64,000 nt of DNA from Mytilus trossulus (Eukaryota > Mollusca > Bivalvia > Mytilida > Mytilidae): assembly GCF_036588685.1 (NCBI RefSeq), contig NC_086386.1, positions 20,170,931 to 20,234,930 on the forward strand, given 5' to 3'. This document shows positions 11,140 to 21,881 of this stretch, in pieces. The stretch's first letter is position 1. Every line of letters starts with the position of its first letter. Both the position numbers and the translations under genes were made by a program. Below the pieces are notes generated by a model. That model was not told where the DNA came from, did no database searches, and saw nothing but the letters and a program-made list of their open reading frames with translations.

Positions 11140-11735
11140 CCTTAAATTTCTTTCATGATAGCAACAATTAATTTAATATACATCCCAAAAATGTAAAAGT
11201 AGGACATTCTTAGTGAAATCAATTGGAAAGTAACGTCCTACGGTGTTAAACTTTCATTTTTTGTTTCAAAATCCCTTCATCCGCACCTTCTGGAAATAGA
11301 GAGCTACTTTCATATTCATTATTCAGTAGGCTTTCATAGTTTACTCTGACTCCTCGAAAGGCACCAATACAAAGGATATTATCTCTTACTCTTTCATTTA
11401 CCTTCATATAGTAATTTACCATGGGCAATCTTAAAACATAATTGTGAAAGTAATTGATACAAATTTGCACCTTTGTCAACAATGAGTCTCTATCCTGAAT
11501 CTATTGCAGATGACAGGTTATTTATAATGAATAGACATTATATGCACAGGACACCTTTGGAATTAGCTAAATTCTGACAAATACGCATTTACCATTTGAC
11601 AAAAAATATCAAGCAAAAGAACAGTCCTTGCTGATGTATACTACGAAATGCACACGGAACCTTTTGCGGAATGAGCAACCACAACATTATTATGAACTCC
11701 GTAGACAAATGGACTGAGAAGTTCCTGTTCGTTTG
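11140..11735. repeat. Segmental duplication upstream of B-box gene 1 (partner 23345-23865)
   Basis: CCCTTAAATTTCTTT, CATCCCAAAAATGTAAAAG, TTGGAAAGTAACGTCCT and a stretch with a start codon at 11482 reading MSLYPESIADDRLFIM recur in order at 23345-23865. The two copies agree closely through the following Penelope fragment into the B-box genes, so about 3.4 kb was copied as one unit. The peptide ends at a stop after about 33 codons here, but stays open for about 67 codons in the partner. Confidence 0.7.
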
Positions 11736-12620
11736 ATAAAAATGTTTAAACATGTTATTTCTCTGAAACTGATATTATCAAAATGCTTTATTATTTTTAT
11801 TGACAACATATTTGTTACCTTTGGAGGACTTAATTTTCAATAGACTCACGGCAATGGGAACCAATTGTGCCCCCCTTTTTGCCGACTTATTTCTTTATTA
11901 TCACGAGGCTGACTTCATACAGGAATGAAAACAAGAAGTTAGCAATATCCTTGAACTTTACTTTCCGGTATATAGATAATGTTCTCTGACAAAATAATTC
12001 AAAATTTGAAAACAAAAACTTAACGACAAGCGAGATGATTTCATCTTCCCAATTGTGAACTTTCCATTTCTATGTTGCAACATTCCAGCAGCGCCTGCAT
12101 ATGGAGTATATATCTCCCAATCTCCCAATCACACCCAGGTTTTGGGGGTTTGTGTTGCTCAGTGTTTGTTTGTATGTTGTTTCTTGTATACTATTATTCG
12201 TATGTTTGTCTTTTTTATTTTTAGCCATGGCGTTGTCAATTATTTTCGATTAATGAACTAGACTGTTCCTTTGGTATCTTTCGGCCCTCTTTGATACGAC
12301 ATTCCCGTGCTTGTATTTACTACTATGATTTCCTTGATAGACGGTTGCTGCTCACAAGGAAGCTATAAAGCTAAGAGTTCCAAATGGCGATCATCCTTTC
12401 GTAAACTTTACGGACGCCATAACGAATTGTTTGAACGTTATGGTTATGGAATAACCGTTTCACAGATTGGATATGTTTCTTACGTCGTAACTTCAATCCT
12501 CTTCCCTTGTCATGAATGGGACCTACCGAATTAGACTATATACCGGGTTTTTAATAACATGACCAACACGACAGGTGACATATTTTGAACAGGATGTGCT
12601 CACCATTCCTGAGCGCATTA
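11736..12620 (+). mobile_element. Degenerate Penelope-like reverse transcriptase with a nested tail insertion, copy 1
   Basis: On the plus strand and across several frames, residues matching the reverse transcriptase at 63386-64000 appear in order: FIDNIFVTFGGL, a MGTNCAP-type motif B region, FRYIDNVL (motif C, with N for the second D), NFPFLCCNIPAAPAYGVYIS and, after a break, RHSRACIYYDFLD and KWRSSFRKLYGRH. Stops and frameshifts are numerous. The frame is interrupted at 12127-12290 by a separate insertion. The 3' part (about 12540-12620, CAACACGACAGGTGACATAT) is the tail of the same element type. The whole arrangement is duplicated at 23866-24705. Confidence 0.75.
12127..12290 (+). mobile_element. 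Nested insertion: Penelope-like tail fragment (family Q)
   Basis: Runs from CACCCAGGTTTTGGGGG through TTTTTAGCCATGGCGTTGTC to GTTCCTTTGGTATCTTTCGG. The same string type occurs free-standing at 38999-39112 (plus) and at 44320 and 46512 (minus). Here it splits the reverse transcriptase between its GVYIS and RYSRAC blocks. The identical arrangement at 24213-24375 shows that this insertion predates the local duplication. Confidence 0.7.
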
Positions 12621-12927
12621 GATCACCCCACACCCTTTAATTGGGGGAATTGAAACGTTTTAACGATTTGTAATATTGTATCTGTTTGTGCGAAAAAAGA
12701 CTTTTTTTCGGCGAGGCAGACACTTTTGATAGAGATGGACCCATTTGAGATAAACCCTATAAAATTGATCATGTAAAACTCTGAATACTCATATTTGTTT
12801 TAACATGTGGACACTTCCTTATGAAAAACCTGTTCAGCTTACATCGAAATAAATCCTGCTGAGAGTTTTTTTTTTAAATGAAATACATGTATTAAAAATT
12901 ATTACTACTGTTTTTGTAGGTTTCAAT

Positions 12928-14578
12928 ATGTCGTTTGAACCTTTCTGCGAGCCATGTACAAGTGACAATAAGCAAAGTCCCGCCAAAAACTGGTGTGTAG
13001 AATGTGACGAAGCGTTGTGTTCTCAGTGTACTAAACACCACAAGCTATCAAAAGCTACTAAAACTCACCACTTAATGAATTTTACTCAGAAGTCAGCATG
13101 TCCATCGGATATTACAAGTCTAGAATGTGTCCACCATACGGGAAAACTACTGGAGTACTTTTGTACCGATCATGATGCCATCTGTTGTCGTGACTGCCTA
13201 GCGAAGACACACAAATCATGTGACAGAACCGTGTCATTAGATACTGCAGCAGAGCATGTTAAACAGTCAGAAGTTTTTACTGACTGCAAGGAAAGGTTGC
13301 GTGCTTATTTAGAATCAATAGATAGCATTTTGAAAAACAGAGACAAAAACTTGAATGATATACAGACAACCGGAAAAATAATAATGACTGAAGTAAAGAG
13401 AATAAAAGAAAAGCTTATTCAACACATCAATGAAATTGAGAAAACCATGATTATAAACATAAACACGATGATTGAAGATGAATCAAAAAGCCTTCGAAGC
13501 GATCATGATCAAGTGCTAAATTTGCGACAAACAGCTGAGTTATACCAAAAAGACATGACTTTTGTAACAGAAAAAGTCCCTGGAAAACATTCATTTATTT
13601 TCATCCGTAAAATGAGTAATAACATTTTACAAATAGAAGACGACCTACAGATCAAACATCAGAATTTCAAGGATGTTACTATAGAATTTCAAGAATCCGA
13701 TGAAGTATCAAAAGTAGAATCGTTTGGAAATGTGACAGTAAAACGACAACCTTCATCCGTATGCTTTCACATAGAAAAACAACGACAGGCCCAGACTCTG
13801 TCAGTACAAACAACATGTCAGACTTTTGAGTTAGAAAGTAAAATTCAATTTGATGTTTCTGGTAAAATCATCACGGGAATGACTTCTACTGAGGACAAGA
13901 AACTACTTTTGTGTGATCGTGAATGCGATGATGTTTTGGTGTACAATGAAATGAACCAGTACATAACGAAAATGCATATGTCATCTTCACCATGGGATAT
14001 CACAGTCATACCAAACAAACAAATAGCTGTCGCCACTTTCAGTACAAGTAACATTCAGTTTATAGATGTAAAAAAGCTGTCACCTGGTAAAGAAATAACT
14101 GTAACTACAGATAATATATATTTAAAAGGTATTACATCCACCTCAGACAATATCATGGTTGGTGGAAGAGGCCATATTTACATTCTTAACATTGAAGGCA
14201 AAAAGTTAAGCGTTATCAAATGTCAGAGCCAAAGTATAAATTATATGTATTATCAAGAAACCAGAAATCAGTTTTATTGCGCGTATGGGAAAAATGTATT
14301 TGGTATTGAGCAAGATGGGACACAATCTGTTTCATTCAGTATCAAAGACGAAAATCAGCATAGAAGCATAACAACCGACCGTCACAATAATGTATACATA
14401 CTCGGACGTAATACTGAAAAAATCCAAGATTACATCATATAGTACAACGGACCGTGTTATACTGACAAAGGATTGTGGTATTAAAGATCCTCTGGCGTTA
14501 TGTTTTAACAAATCGTATGACAAACTGTACATATCGAATCACGGCAGTCAAGAAATACTAGTTTTCAACTGTAAATAA
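12928..14578 (+). pseudogene. RING-less TRIM-like B-box / coiled-coil / beta-propeller gene, copy 1, one frameshift
   Basis: The start at 12928 follows an intron acceptor (TGTTTTTGTAG ending at 12919), so a 5' UTR exon probably lies upstream. Residues 1-50 form a first B-box (CEPC, WCVECDEALCSQC, KHHKLSKATKTHH). Residues 65-105 form a second (LECVHH, YFCTDHDAICCRDC, THKSC). A coiled coil spans about 120-220. The C-terminal 260 residues form NHL-like blades (WDITVIPNKQIAVATF, GITSTSDNIMVGG). No RING finger precedes the B-boxes, so this is not an obvious E3 ligase; the family usually acts in cytoplasmic protein recognition and innate immunity. The frame stops at 14442; homology continues in another frame to 14578 (..KLYISNHGSQEILVFNCK). 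One base missing near 14426 explains this. It is either a young pseudogene, an allele with an altered last 50 residues, or an assembly error. Confidence 0.85.
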
Positions 14579-14733
14579 CATATTCAACCTTATGTATTTG
14601 TTAAATAGATATATATTTGTATATATAGTGTCTCATAAGCCTTTCTAGGCTGGGTATTTGTCTTATTTTATTATTGTGCAATGTATATTATATAAACTGT
14701 ATAAACAATCTGTAGACAAGTATGTGACACTTT

Positions 14734-14739
14734 AATAAA
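14734..14739 (+). promoter_or_regulatory. Candidate polyadenylation signal of B-box gene 1
   Basis: An AATAAA hexamer lies about 155 bases after the gene's homology ends. It is followed directly by an ATT microsatellite at about 14742-14766. Such hexamers are common in AT-rich DNA, so the call is weak. Confidence 0.35.
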
Positions 14740-14741
14740 AT

Positions 14742-14766
14742 AAATTATTATTATTATTATTATTAT
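14742..14766 (+). repeat. ATT microsatellite
   Basis: About eight uninterrupted ATT units, likely variable in length between individuals. Confidence 0.85.
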
Positions 14767-15076
14767 TTTTATGTATGGTAATGGATTATCCAATTCACAT
14801 ACTGTTTCATATATGCATTGTAAGAGTTGGATACCAGTCGAAGAACACATGACTGTTTGAACAATATTCTTATTGTTATTTTAGTGTCTTTTTTTATTTC
14901 TGTTTTGTACATTAACTTTTATAACCTTTTTTCAAAATTGATTTAGTTTGAATATATGAAACGATGTCGTCCATTTTAAAAACAATATAAACAAAAAATA
15001 AGTACACTGTATACTCTGATTAAAAAGTGTTTTTATAAGTAGAAACAAAAATAATCATAATTTTCATATGGTGTTT

Positions 15077-15794
15077 TTAAGGTAGCACAATACAAAGATT
15101 TTTTTACTTCCAATCACTAACCTTTGAAATGCTGTAACTTTCTTGTGAATGCATAGAAAATAATAAAAGAGGTATATATAGATAGATAAAAGATTAATGC
15201 AATATTTTTATTATGCAATCATTATGTAATCAATTATTATGTAATTAGCGGCAGAATCTGGGTAAGTTCACTCGAATGAATTTAGCTCTATCATCTCTTT
15301 AACTATACAGAAAATTTTAACGAAATCTTAATCAACACATCATGGGCTTCAAAAGGGTGTCTCAGATTGTCTCTATGGTGTTCCATTCTCTCATACATCT
15401 CTAAATAGTGTAAACATCTTAACCACATAAAAGAAGATAATGTTTAATTAAGTGTAAAATTTGTTCTATACATTCTATCCGAAATCTGAGACACCCTTTT
15501 GTAGATAATGGCCATAGTAACAACATATAATAAAGTCAACCCTCTAGGGATACCTATGCAGAAGCTAATTTCATTTGAAAGTGGAAATTTGGTGAAAAAT
15601 ATTTTAGACACAGTTAACATTACAATTGGTTACATAATTGTTGCATAATACTAACATTGCATTAATTTGAAAGAGTAATCAGTTAGCTATCCAAAACTAC
15701 CACTTTAATAAATTTGCAAGCATTATTAAGAAAGTTACAGCATTTTAAAACTTGGGAGTTGGAGTTGTAAAATCTTTGTATTGTGCTACCTTAA
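15077..15794. mobile_element. 718-bp non-autonomous element with terminal inverted repeats and TTAA ends
   Basis: The left end reads TTAAGGTAGCACAATACAAA. The right end, read on the opposite strand, gives the same 20 bases and continues into GATTTT. The inner arms also match loosely (AAATGCTGTAACTTTCTT near the left end pairs with AAGAAAGTTACAGCATTTT near 15730). Both ends start with TTAA, the target duplicated by piggyBac-type transposases. No transposase frame is inside, so it would need to be moved in trans. The superfamily is inferred from the TTAA only. Confidence 0.8.
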
Positions 15795-16459
15795 CTGAAT
15801 CTTTGTTAAGAACTGACTGTTTTTTTTATCTTCGTTTATTTATTAAGTGATAATGTTAGAGAAGAAAGGTTGCAAAGGCATAACATGTATAAAACATATC
15901 TGGAGTTATATCTTCTTTTCTACAAGTTTAATTTCAGTTTTAATTCACATTCTTGATTGATAACAACTAACCTTTTGAAAGATTATCATAACCCAATCAT
16001 TACTTTGAAATTAATATCTGTAGAAGCGGATGTGGAATTTTTAATAATATTTACAAAATGCCTGTGTTGAGCAGCAGATAAGTCTCTATTAATAATCTTC
16101 CCTTTCAATAAATTAGATACATATGAGAAACCAAGTGCGAATGGGAATTTAAACTATCCTTCGTAAAAACACATATACACTGCTTTGTTTCTGATATCGC
16201 CTGCATCATCAGTTCCTTTCAAATAGTGTTATGTTTGCTTATGCATCGGAAACAGTTCGAATACGGCGATATAGTTCCATTTTTTCCGGAACAGTCAGTA
16301 TTTTACGAGATACAATTAAATTTTTAACAAAAATCTTACACGGCAGGAAACAGTGGTCATATAATCTTTACATGAAGTGAACTATTAATCTGATGTACAG
16401 TAGTTGTCGTTTGATTATGTGATATATACGTGTTTCTCGTTTTGTTTATATAGATTAGA
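15795..16459. other. No gene recognised
   Basis: AT-rich sequence with no sizeable frame, RNA gene or repeat that I can pair within the window. Confidence 0.45.
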
Positions 16460-16640
16460 CCCGTTTGAATATTTTTACACTAGTATTTTTGGGGCCCTTT
16501 ATAGCTTGTTGTTCGGTGTGAGTCAAGGCTCCGTGTTGAAGGCCGTACTTTAACCTATAATGGTTTACTTTTTAAATTGTTACTTGGATGGAGAGTTGTC
16601 TTATTGGCACTGACACCACATCTTCCTATATCTATTGAAT
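16460..16640 (+). repeat. Dispersed repeat family A
   Basis: Contains GCTTGTTGTTCGGTGTGAG, AAGGCCGTACTTTAACCTATA and TGGATGGAGAGTTGTCTTATT, then CACCACATCTTCCTATATCT. Partners are at 53755-53840 (plus), 21262-21455 (minus) and, diverged, 42130-42262 (minus). Non-coding; the element class is unknown. Confidence 0.65.
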
Positions 16641-16874
16641 TATTTTATTTTGGTGTGAAAGTTACCATAAGTGTGTAATAAACTAATATACTTGTATTTG
16701 TAATGGATGACATTACAATTTGTGGGGAAATGAATTGTTTTCTTTTCACCAGATAATAGTAAGTGTATGATAACATCAAAATGTTTACATATAAGCATTT
16801 CGATTTTTTTCGTCAGTGTCTTTTATTTATCATGTAAAGGGTGTTAGGAATGGTAGCAGTATTAAATAAAAAAA

Positions 16875-16970
16875 AAATGCTCAACTTCGCGGAAAATTCA
16901 AAACGGAAAGTCCCTCATCAAATGGCAAAATAAAAAGGTTAAACACATCAAACGAGCGGACAACAACTGT
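16875..16970 (-). mobile_element. Penelope-like element 3' tail fragment (family P, minus strand)
   Basis: GCGGAAAATTCAAAACGGAAA followed by AGTCCCTCATCAAATGGC and ACACATCAAACGAGCGGACA match the other family P copies. Confidence 0.55.
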
Positions 16971-17539
16971 ATATATCGTATATGATACTTCATGTGGTAT
17001 TTATTTTTCTATGTACAAATGTATATTTTTATAGTTTTACATTTGATTTCTTGTTCACAATATACTTCTACATTTTCCGTTGATAGAACAAATGTCTTGT
17101 GTAATTAGCTTTTTGAAAATACCATTAAAAAAAAGTAAATCCACACCACTTCTGACTGAAAAAAGTAAAGCAAAACCTTGATTTTTCTTACAAGTTTGTG
17201 ATTTCTTAATCTTTGATTAATTTTGTATACAAAAATTCTAGATGTATGAAATTGGTTTAATTTGAGAAAAGCAACACTGTTAAAGTAATTTAAGGAAAAG
17301 TGTCAGAATTGCAGATCATTAATTTTTATTTCTATTGCACACATTCCACTTTAAAATGCAAGTAACACACATAATAGATAATTTGACGAATCTTATGCAT
17401 GGTTAATTACATATGAACAGAACTTTATATTTCCCTCACAAATAAGATTTGTGTATAATAAATTAAGAAGGACACTTTTTGTATCCCCTCCACTCAGTTT
17501 TTAAAATAACTATTTAAAAAATATTAAAACTATTGTTCC

Positions 17540-17930
17540 GAATCTTTCCCAAGTCACTTGTCTTTGACATCGACAATCATCGCATCTTCTTTTTATATGT
17601 TTGTCTTAAATGTTGTAATGTTATAGCAGTATCATCAGTGTTACTATAATGATTCCTTTGATATCTGCCAGTATTACCAAACAATCAGAGACTTAAATGA
17701 CAGGACCAAATGACTAATCAACCTCTGTCTGACAACTAAAAGTTAGTATCCTTTTCACAAATTTAGGTTTAATACATGTGAGTGGCAAAACCTGTTATTT
17801 AACTTTAAAAAGAAGAAATTCTATCTATTGTATACAGTTCTTTATTTATTGTTTAATGTAGTATTCTAATAGTCTCTTATAATTCTGAAAAGAAAGGCTT
17901 TGATTGAATGTAGAATTGTTATTTTTTTTT
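17540..17930. repeat. Diverged repeat paired with 1300-1760
   Basis: TTTTATATGTTTGTCTTAAA, an AATCAGAGACTTAAAT block and GTTCTTTATTTATTGTTTAAT keep the order seen at 1300-1760. Not coding. Confidence 0.45.
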
Positions 17931-18174
17931 AAAATTTATTAAGATGGATTGTTTTTGTATATAAAAGAATTAAAGTACATGAAAAATCTCAATTCTGCTT
18001 ATATGTATCGTACAACAATCACTATGAAAAGGACTTTTGATCGTTAAACTTTTTAAAAAATCTGGTAAATTCAAACCACCCAATGGTTGAACATGTTTGT
18101 TTTCTGCTTTTCCGCTAAAAATAGATATATAGGAGTAAGAACACACTTTTGTCAGGGTGTAAATAAACTCATCA

Positions 18175-18360
18175 TGGGTTCCATGATTTTCTACTCGAAA
18201 CGATCGCTTCGTCTACAAATTAATTATAATCAGTGACGCTCAAATCCAAAACCGGAAAAAGGTTAAATGAAGCGCGAAGTTAAAGAGAACTAAGGACCAA
18301 ATTTTCCTAAATGTTAGCCAAATACATCTAAGGTGATCTATATTTTGTGTAGCGCATCTC
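18175..18360 (+). repeat. Dispersed repeat family R
   Basis: Contains CGATCGCTTCGTCTACAAAT, a CAGTGACGCTCAAATCC block and ATGTTAGCCAAATACATCTAAG. Copies: 27855-28035, 40045-40300, 58912-59080 and, minus strand, 50060-50190. The 18430-18680 flank also matches 28120-28265, which shows that this copy moved as part of a segmental duplication. Confidence 0.6.
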
Positions 18361-18784
18361 TAGTATTTGAAACATTCAAAGTTTTGTGGACAGTTGTTGG
18401 AGTCCAAAAACCAGGTCCTTTAGAATATATTTCTTTCAGCAGACTGTTTCCGTATAAACTATAGAACGTTAGAATCCGGTTAATTGAACGAAAGAAAGTT
18501 CATATCCAAACCCCATCATATGAACGTGTTGTCGTCCTTATATGCCTGTTATATTTTATATGGCGATTTAAACATCCATCCGAGAGACTACCGTTTCACT
18601 CCATTAAATTGTAAATGGACACGTCATGTGGGAAACAATTATGTACCCTTATTTAGCATGATTCAGTTTTGACATAGAATTACATTTGTTTTCACTGATC
18701 ATTTACTGTAATCTTTTTAACCTATCAATTGTTGGAACCGTAACAACGGAGATTTCTCCATTTTGAATGTAAATTGTTGATAAT

Positions 18785-19075
18785 AACATTAACGGTACCA
18801 ATTTTTCTGCACCAGATGCGCATTTCGACAATACATGTCTCTTCAGTGATGCTCGTGGCCAAAATATTTGAAATCCAAAGCTTATATAAAAGATGAAGAG
18901 CTATCATTCAAAAGGTCCAAAAAGTATAGCCAAATCCTAAAAGGAATCCGAGCTTCGCATGAGGGAGATAAATTCCTTAATTTATAATAATTTCTAACAT
19001 TTTGTAACAGCAAATTTTGATAACACAAAAAATCCGTATTTTCATGCCAGTACCGAAGTAATGGCTACTGGGCTG
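18785..19075 (+). repeat. Repeat family R variant followed by a GATACCCTCGGGGACTAACA block
   Basis: CACCAGATGCGCATTTCGAC, TCTTCAGTGATGCTCGTGGC and ATTTGAAATCCAAAGC mark the repeat. It is followed by GCATGAGGGAGATAAATTCC and a CAGTCCACCAGCAGAGGCATC block (near 19095-19125). The copy at 40045-40300 has the same order. Non-coding. Confidence 0.55.
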
Positions 19076-19149
19076 GTGATACCCTCGGGGACTAACAGTC
19101 CACCAGCAGAGGCATCGATAAAAATGGGATCTTACTGGTCAGTCAAGTT

Positions 19150-20455
19150 TTGTAAAAAGCTTACACTTGTTAAGCTGTAAAGTTTTATCTATACAGACAT
19201 AATCGTTCCTGTTTACATATATTTAATCACATGACCGCTATATATCAGATATATTAGTTATCATGATAACATTTAACGGATAATTTATGTAACAGTAGGT
19301 ATGCATAATTTATTATAATGTATTTCGCATTATGCTTTGTTTAGTATGATATCTCAGTTAGCTCTACTGTTAAATGGTCGAGTTCCTAGGGCTTAGTGAT
19401 AGATGATCTAGAGCGATATTGTTTGGTCCTGCATTTCTCTAAAAAATCAAAACATAAAATTCATACTTTTACCTATAATATGTAGCTAAATACTAATGGA
19501 AAAAAGAAACTCCATTTATGGTAAATATTTCAAACTTTTACTTGAGATATGTTTTAAGTTCAAATGCATGAACAAAAGTGGTGTTTTCAAAATTGTGGAG
19601 GCGTATCAATCATCATTTGAAACTTTTGTCGTACTATACAAATAAGACGTTGTATAAATGCCCAAAAGCCAAGTATCAACAAGAGATCTAATGTCCAGAA
19701 AGTAACACATAACGATCACTACATGGCCTACAATAAGGAGCAAAACCCATACAACATAGCAAGACATAATGAATTCGTTATTTGTTAATTCTCAATTAAA
19801 GAGATTTAATCTGCATTCCCTTATAAAGCCATCATGTTTGTCAGTAAACACTTAGTGTTCTATCACATTATCATAAACATTCATGTATCAGACAAATCAA
19901 TTATGAAATACAAAATAATACTTAGTAATGCTACAACAATGAGTATCATATGTTAGAAGTACGATTTCGTTAATAAACGCAAGTTGAAGAAAACGAAGGT
20001 ATTTGAAAATATAAGAAGTTTAATGTTCTGCAGAGCAAATATACTAAATGTTTGTTCCAAAGTTTAAAAAATTTAACATGTGATACAATTCCTGCGAAAA
20101 CAATCTTGTTATGCTTAGTTCACCGCATGACTTCAGATACAATCATTTGAAACGATTCTGACATTTTGTTAAAAGTTAAAGTCACTTTAGAGTTTTTTCC
20201 CGATAGTATTCATTTCTTAATATTCTCTACTTGAACACATAATTGGAAAGACACCACTTTGAGTTATGAGTTATCTTACCAGAAGGTGAATACCTTAACA
20301 GCCGAATTTACTAAAATAAATTACTATTACATGTTATAACCAAAAAAAGCGCGTCATATATAACTATCAAATTATATTTCTTCGAAGAATATAGACCGTT
20401 TAAAAGGAGGTGCAAATGACCGAGATATAAAGAAAAACTCACATTAGCCCTTCCA
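19150..20455. repeat. Upstream repeat block U, copy 2
   Basis: CTTACACTTGTTAAGCTGTA, AGTTTTATCTATACAGA, AATCACATGACCGCTATATA, TTAACGGATAATTTATG and AACAGTAGGTATGCA align with 28410-28600. AAAAGGAGGTGCAAATGACC at 20402 aligns with AAAAGGAGGAGAGAATGATC near 28982. So the block extends over about 1.3 kb here against 0.6 kb at copy 3. Confidence 0.65.
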
Positions 20456-20593
20456 CATATGCTCTCAGATTATTACATGACATTTTTCATATCGCATGCC
20501 CTAGGTTAAATATCATCCCAAGAGCCGCATTGCTCGATGACTGATAAAACATGCGATATGAAAAATAACATGTTATGATCGTTTTATCATATG
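20456..20593. repeat. Imperfect inverted repeat with ~44-bp arms
   Basis: The left arm (20456-20498) ends in TTTTTCATATCGCATG. The right arm (20550-20593) begins with CATGCGATATGAAAAATAAC and closes with ATCATATG, pairing with the outer left arm. The 51-bp loop has no coding sense. It is likely a small hairpin-type mobile element inside block U. Confidence 0.65.
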
Positions 20594-21261
20594 CTTCTAC
20601 AATGAAGAAAAATAACAGATTTATATATTGATACTTTTAAGTAGTTCTCAAATTTAGTACATACAATATGAAATATTTCTACCATATGCCTCAACAGAAC
20701 ACTGTTTGGAAAAGTTCAAAGTAACTTTCTAAATTATGTTTGAAACTTAAAAAAAATGCATTTATTTAATAATTTGTTTGATTTTGATTTTTGTTTATTA
20801 TTATTTTACACAATGCACTTTTCCTTATCTAAATGATTATTTTGTTCACGACTTTGTATTGTTTGTAACTGAAAACGTAGCATTTAGGTGTATTTTCCAG
20901 AGTTTACAGAGTATCACCGGAATGCCATGCGATAACGTTACGGAAAGGTAAGTGATATCAATCGAAGGATGTGATAAACTTTTCATATCAGCCCGCTAAG
21001 CACCAAGCATCGAAAAATATGGAATATACGTTAATTTAATGCTATTATCATACAGTAAAAATCATATACTATTTAGTCTAAGTATATGATAAATATGGTT
21101 ATCGCCGTGTCTTATTTGATGAACCTTGGCATTCGTCATGTGTCCTATCTAAATGATTTGTGTGATATGTTGATTGATGTTGCCCTGTAACAATATCTCT
21201 ACATTTATTTACCAAAAGTAAAAATATCAATGTTTTCCTGTTTTTTTTGGGTGGTAACTTG

Positions 21262-21455
21262 TAGATATAGAACGATATGGTGGGATTGCCAGTGAGACAA
21301 CTTTCCATCTAAATAAAAATTTATAAAAGTAAACCATTATAGGTCAATGTACAGCCTTCTTCACAGAGCCTTGTCTCACATCGAACAACAAGCTATAAAG
21401 GATTCCAAAATTACTAGTGTAAAACCATTCAAACGAGAAAACCAACGGTCTTATC
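21262..21455 (-). repeat. Dispersed repeat family A, minus-strand copy
   Basis: Reverse complement of 16460-16640, seen as GCCAGTGAGACAACTTTCCAT, AAACCATTATAGGTCAATGT and CTCACATCGAACAACAAGC. The minus-strand frame at 21099-21308 overlaps it and is not a gene. Confidence 0.65.
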
Positions 21456-21881
21456 TGTATAGCAAATTTAAATTTTAAACTATTTTATTCCTCAAATATC
21501 GTATAATCAGTTCTTTTGTACATCCATTTGATGACACCGATAATTATTATAATTATTAAATCGGCATGCATTCTTTACACCTGCATCTTCAAAACGACTG
21601 CCCTAATGCACATTAAAATATTAGCTGTTGCCCGTTTGATTGAAAAATATCATTGGTTTTGCAGTCGTTTATATAACAAGCAATCAACAAGTTGGTTTTA
21701 AAAAAAAGCAGACATTTTTTTGTTTGTTTTCTCATAAGTTATACAAAAAACGCAAACGTCATACAGTAAAGTAACATTGAGCCCCCGCATTGAACATGTT
21801 GTTCAGGCACAAATGTGTTAAAATCTTACAATGTATATACGAAACACTGTGTAACTGGGATAACTTAAAACCACACAAAAA

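Noticed and set aside
12055-12534. Two plus-strand frames of 68 and 75 codons
   Set aside because: They are remnants of the Penelope reverse transcriptase and its nested insertion, not separate genes.
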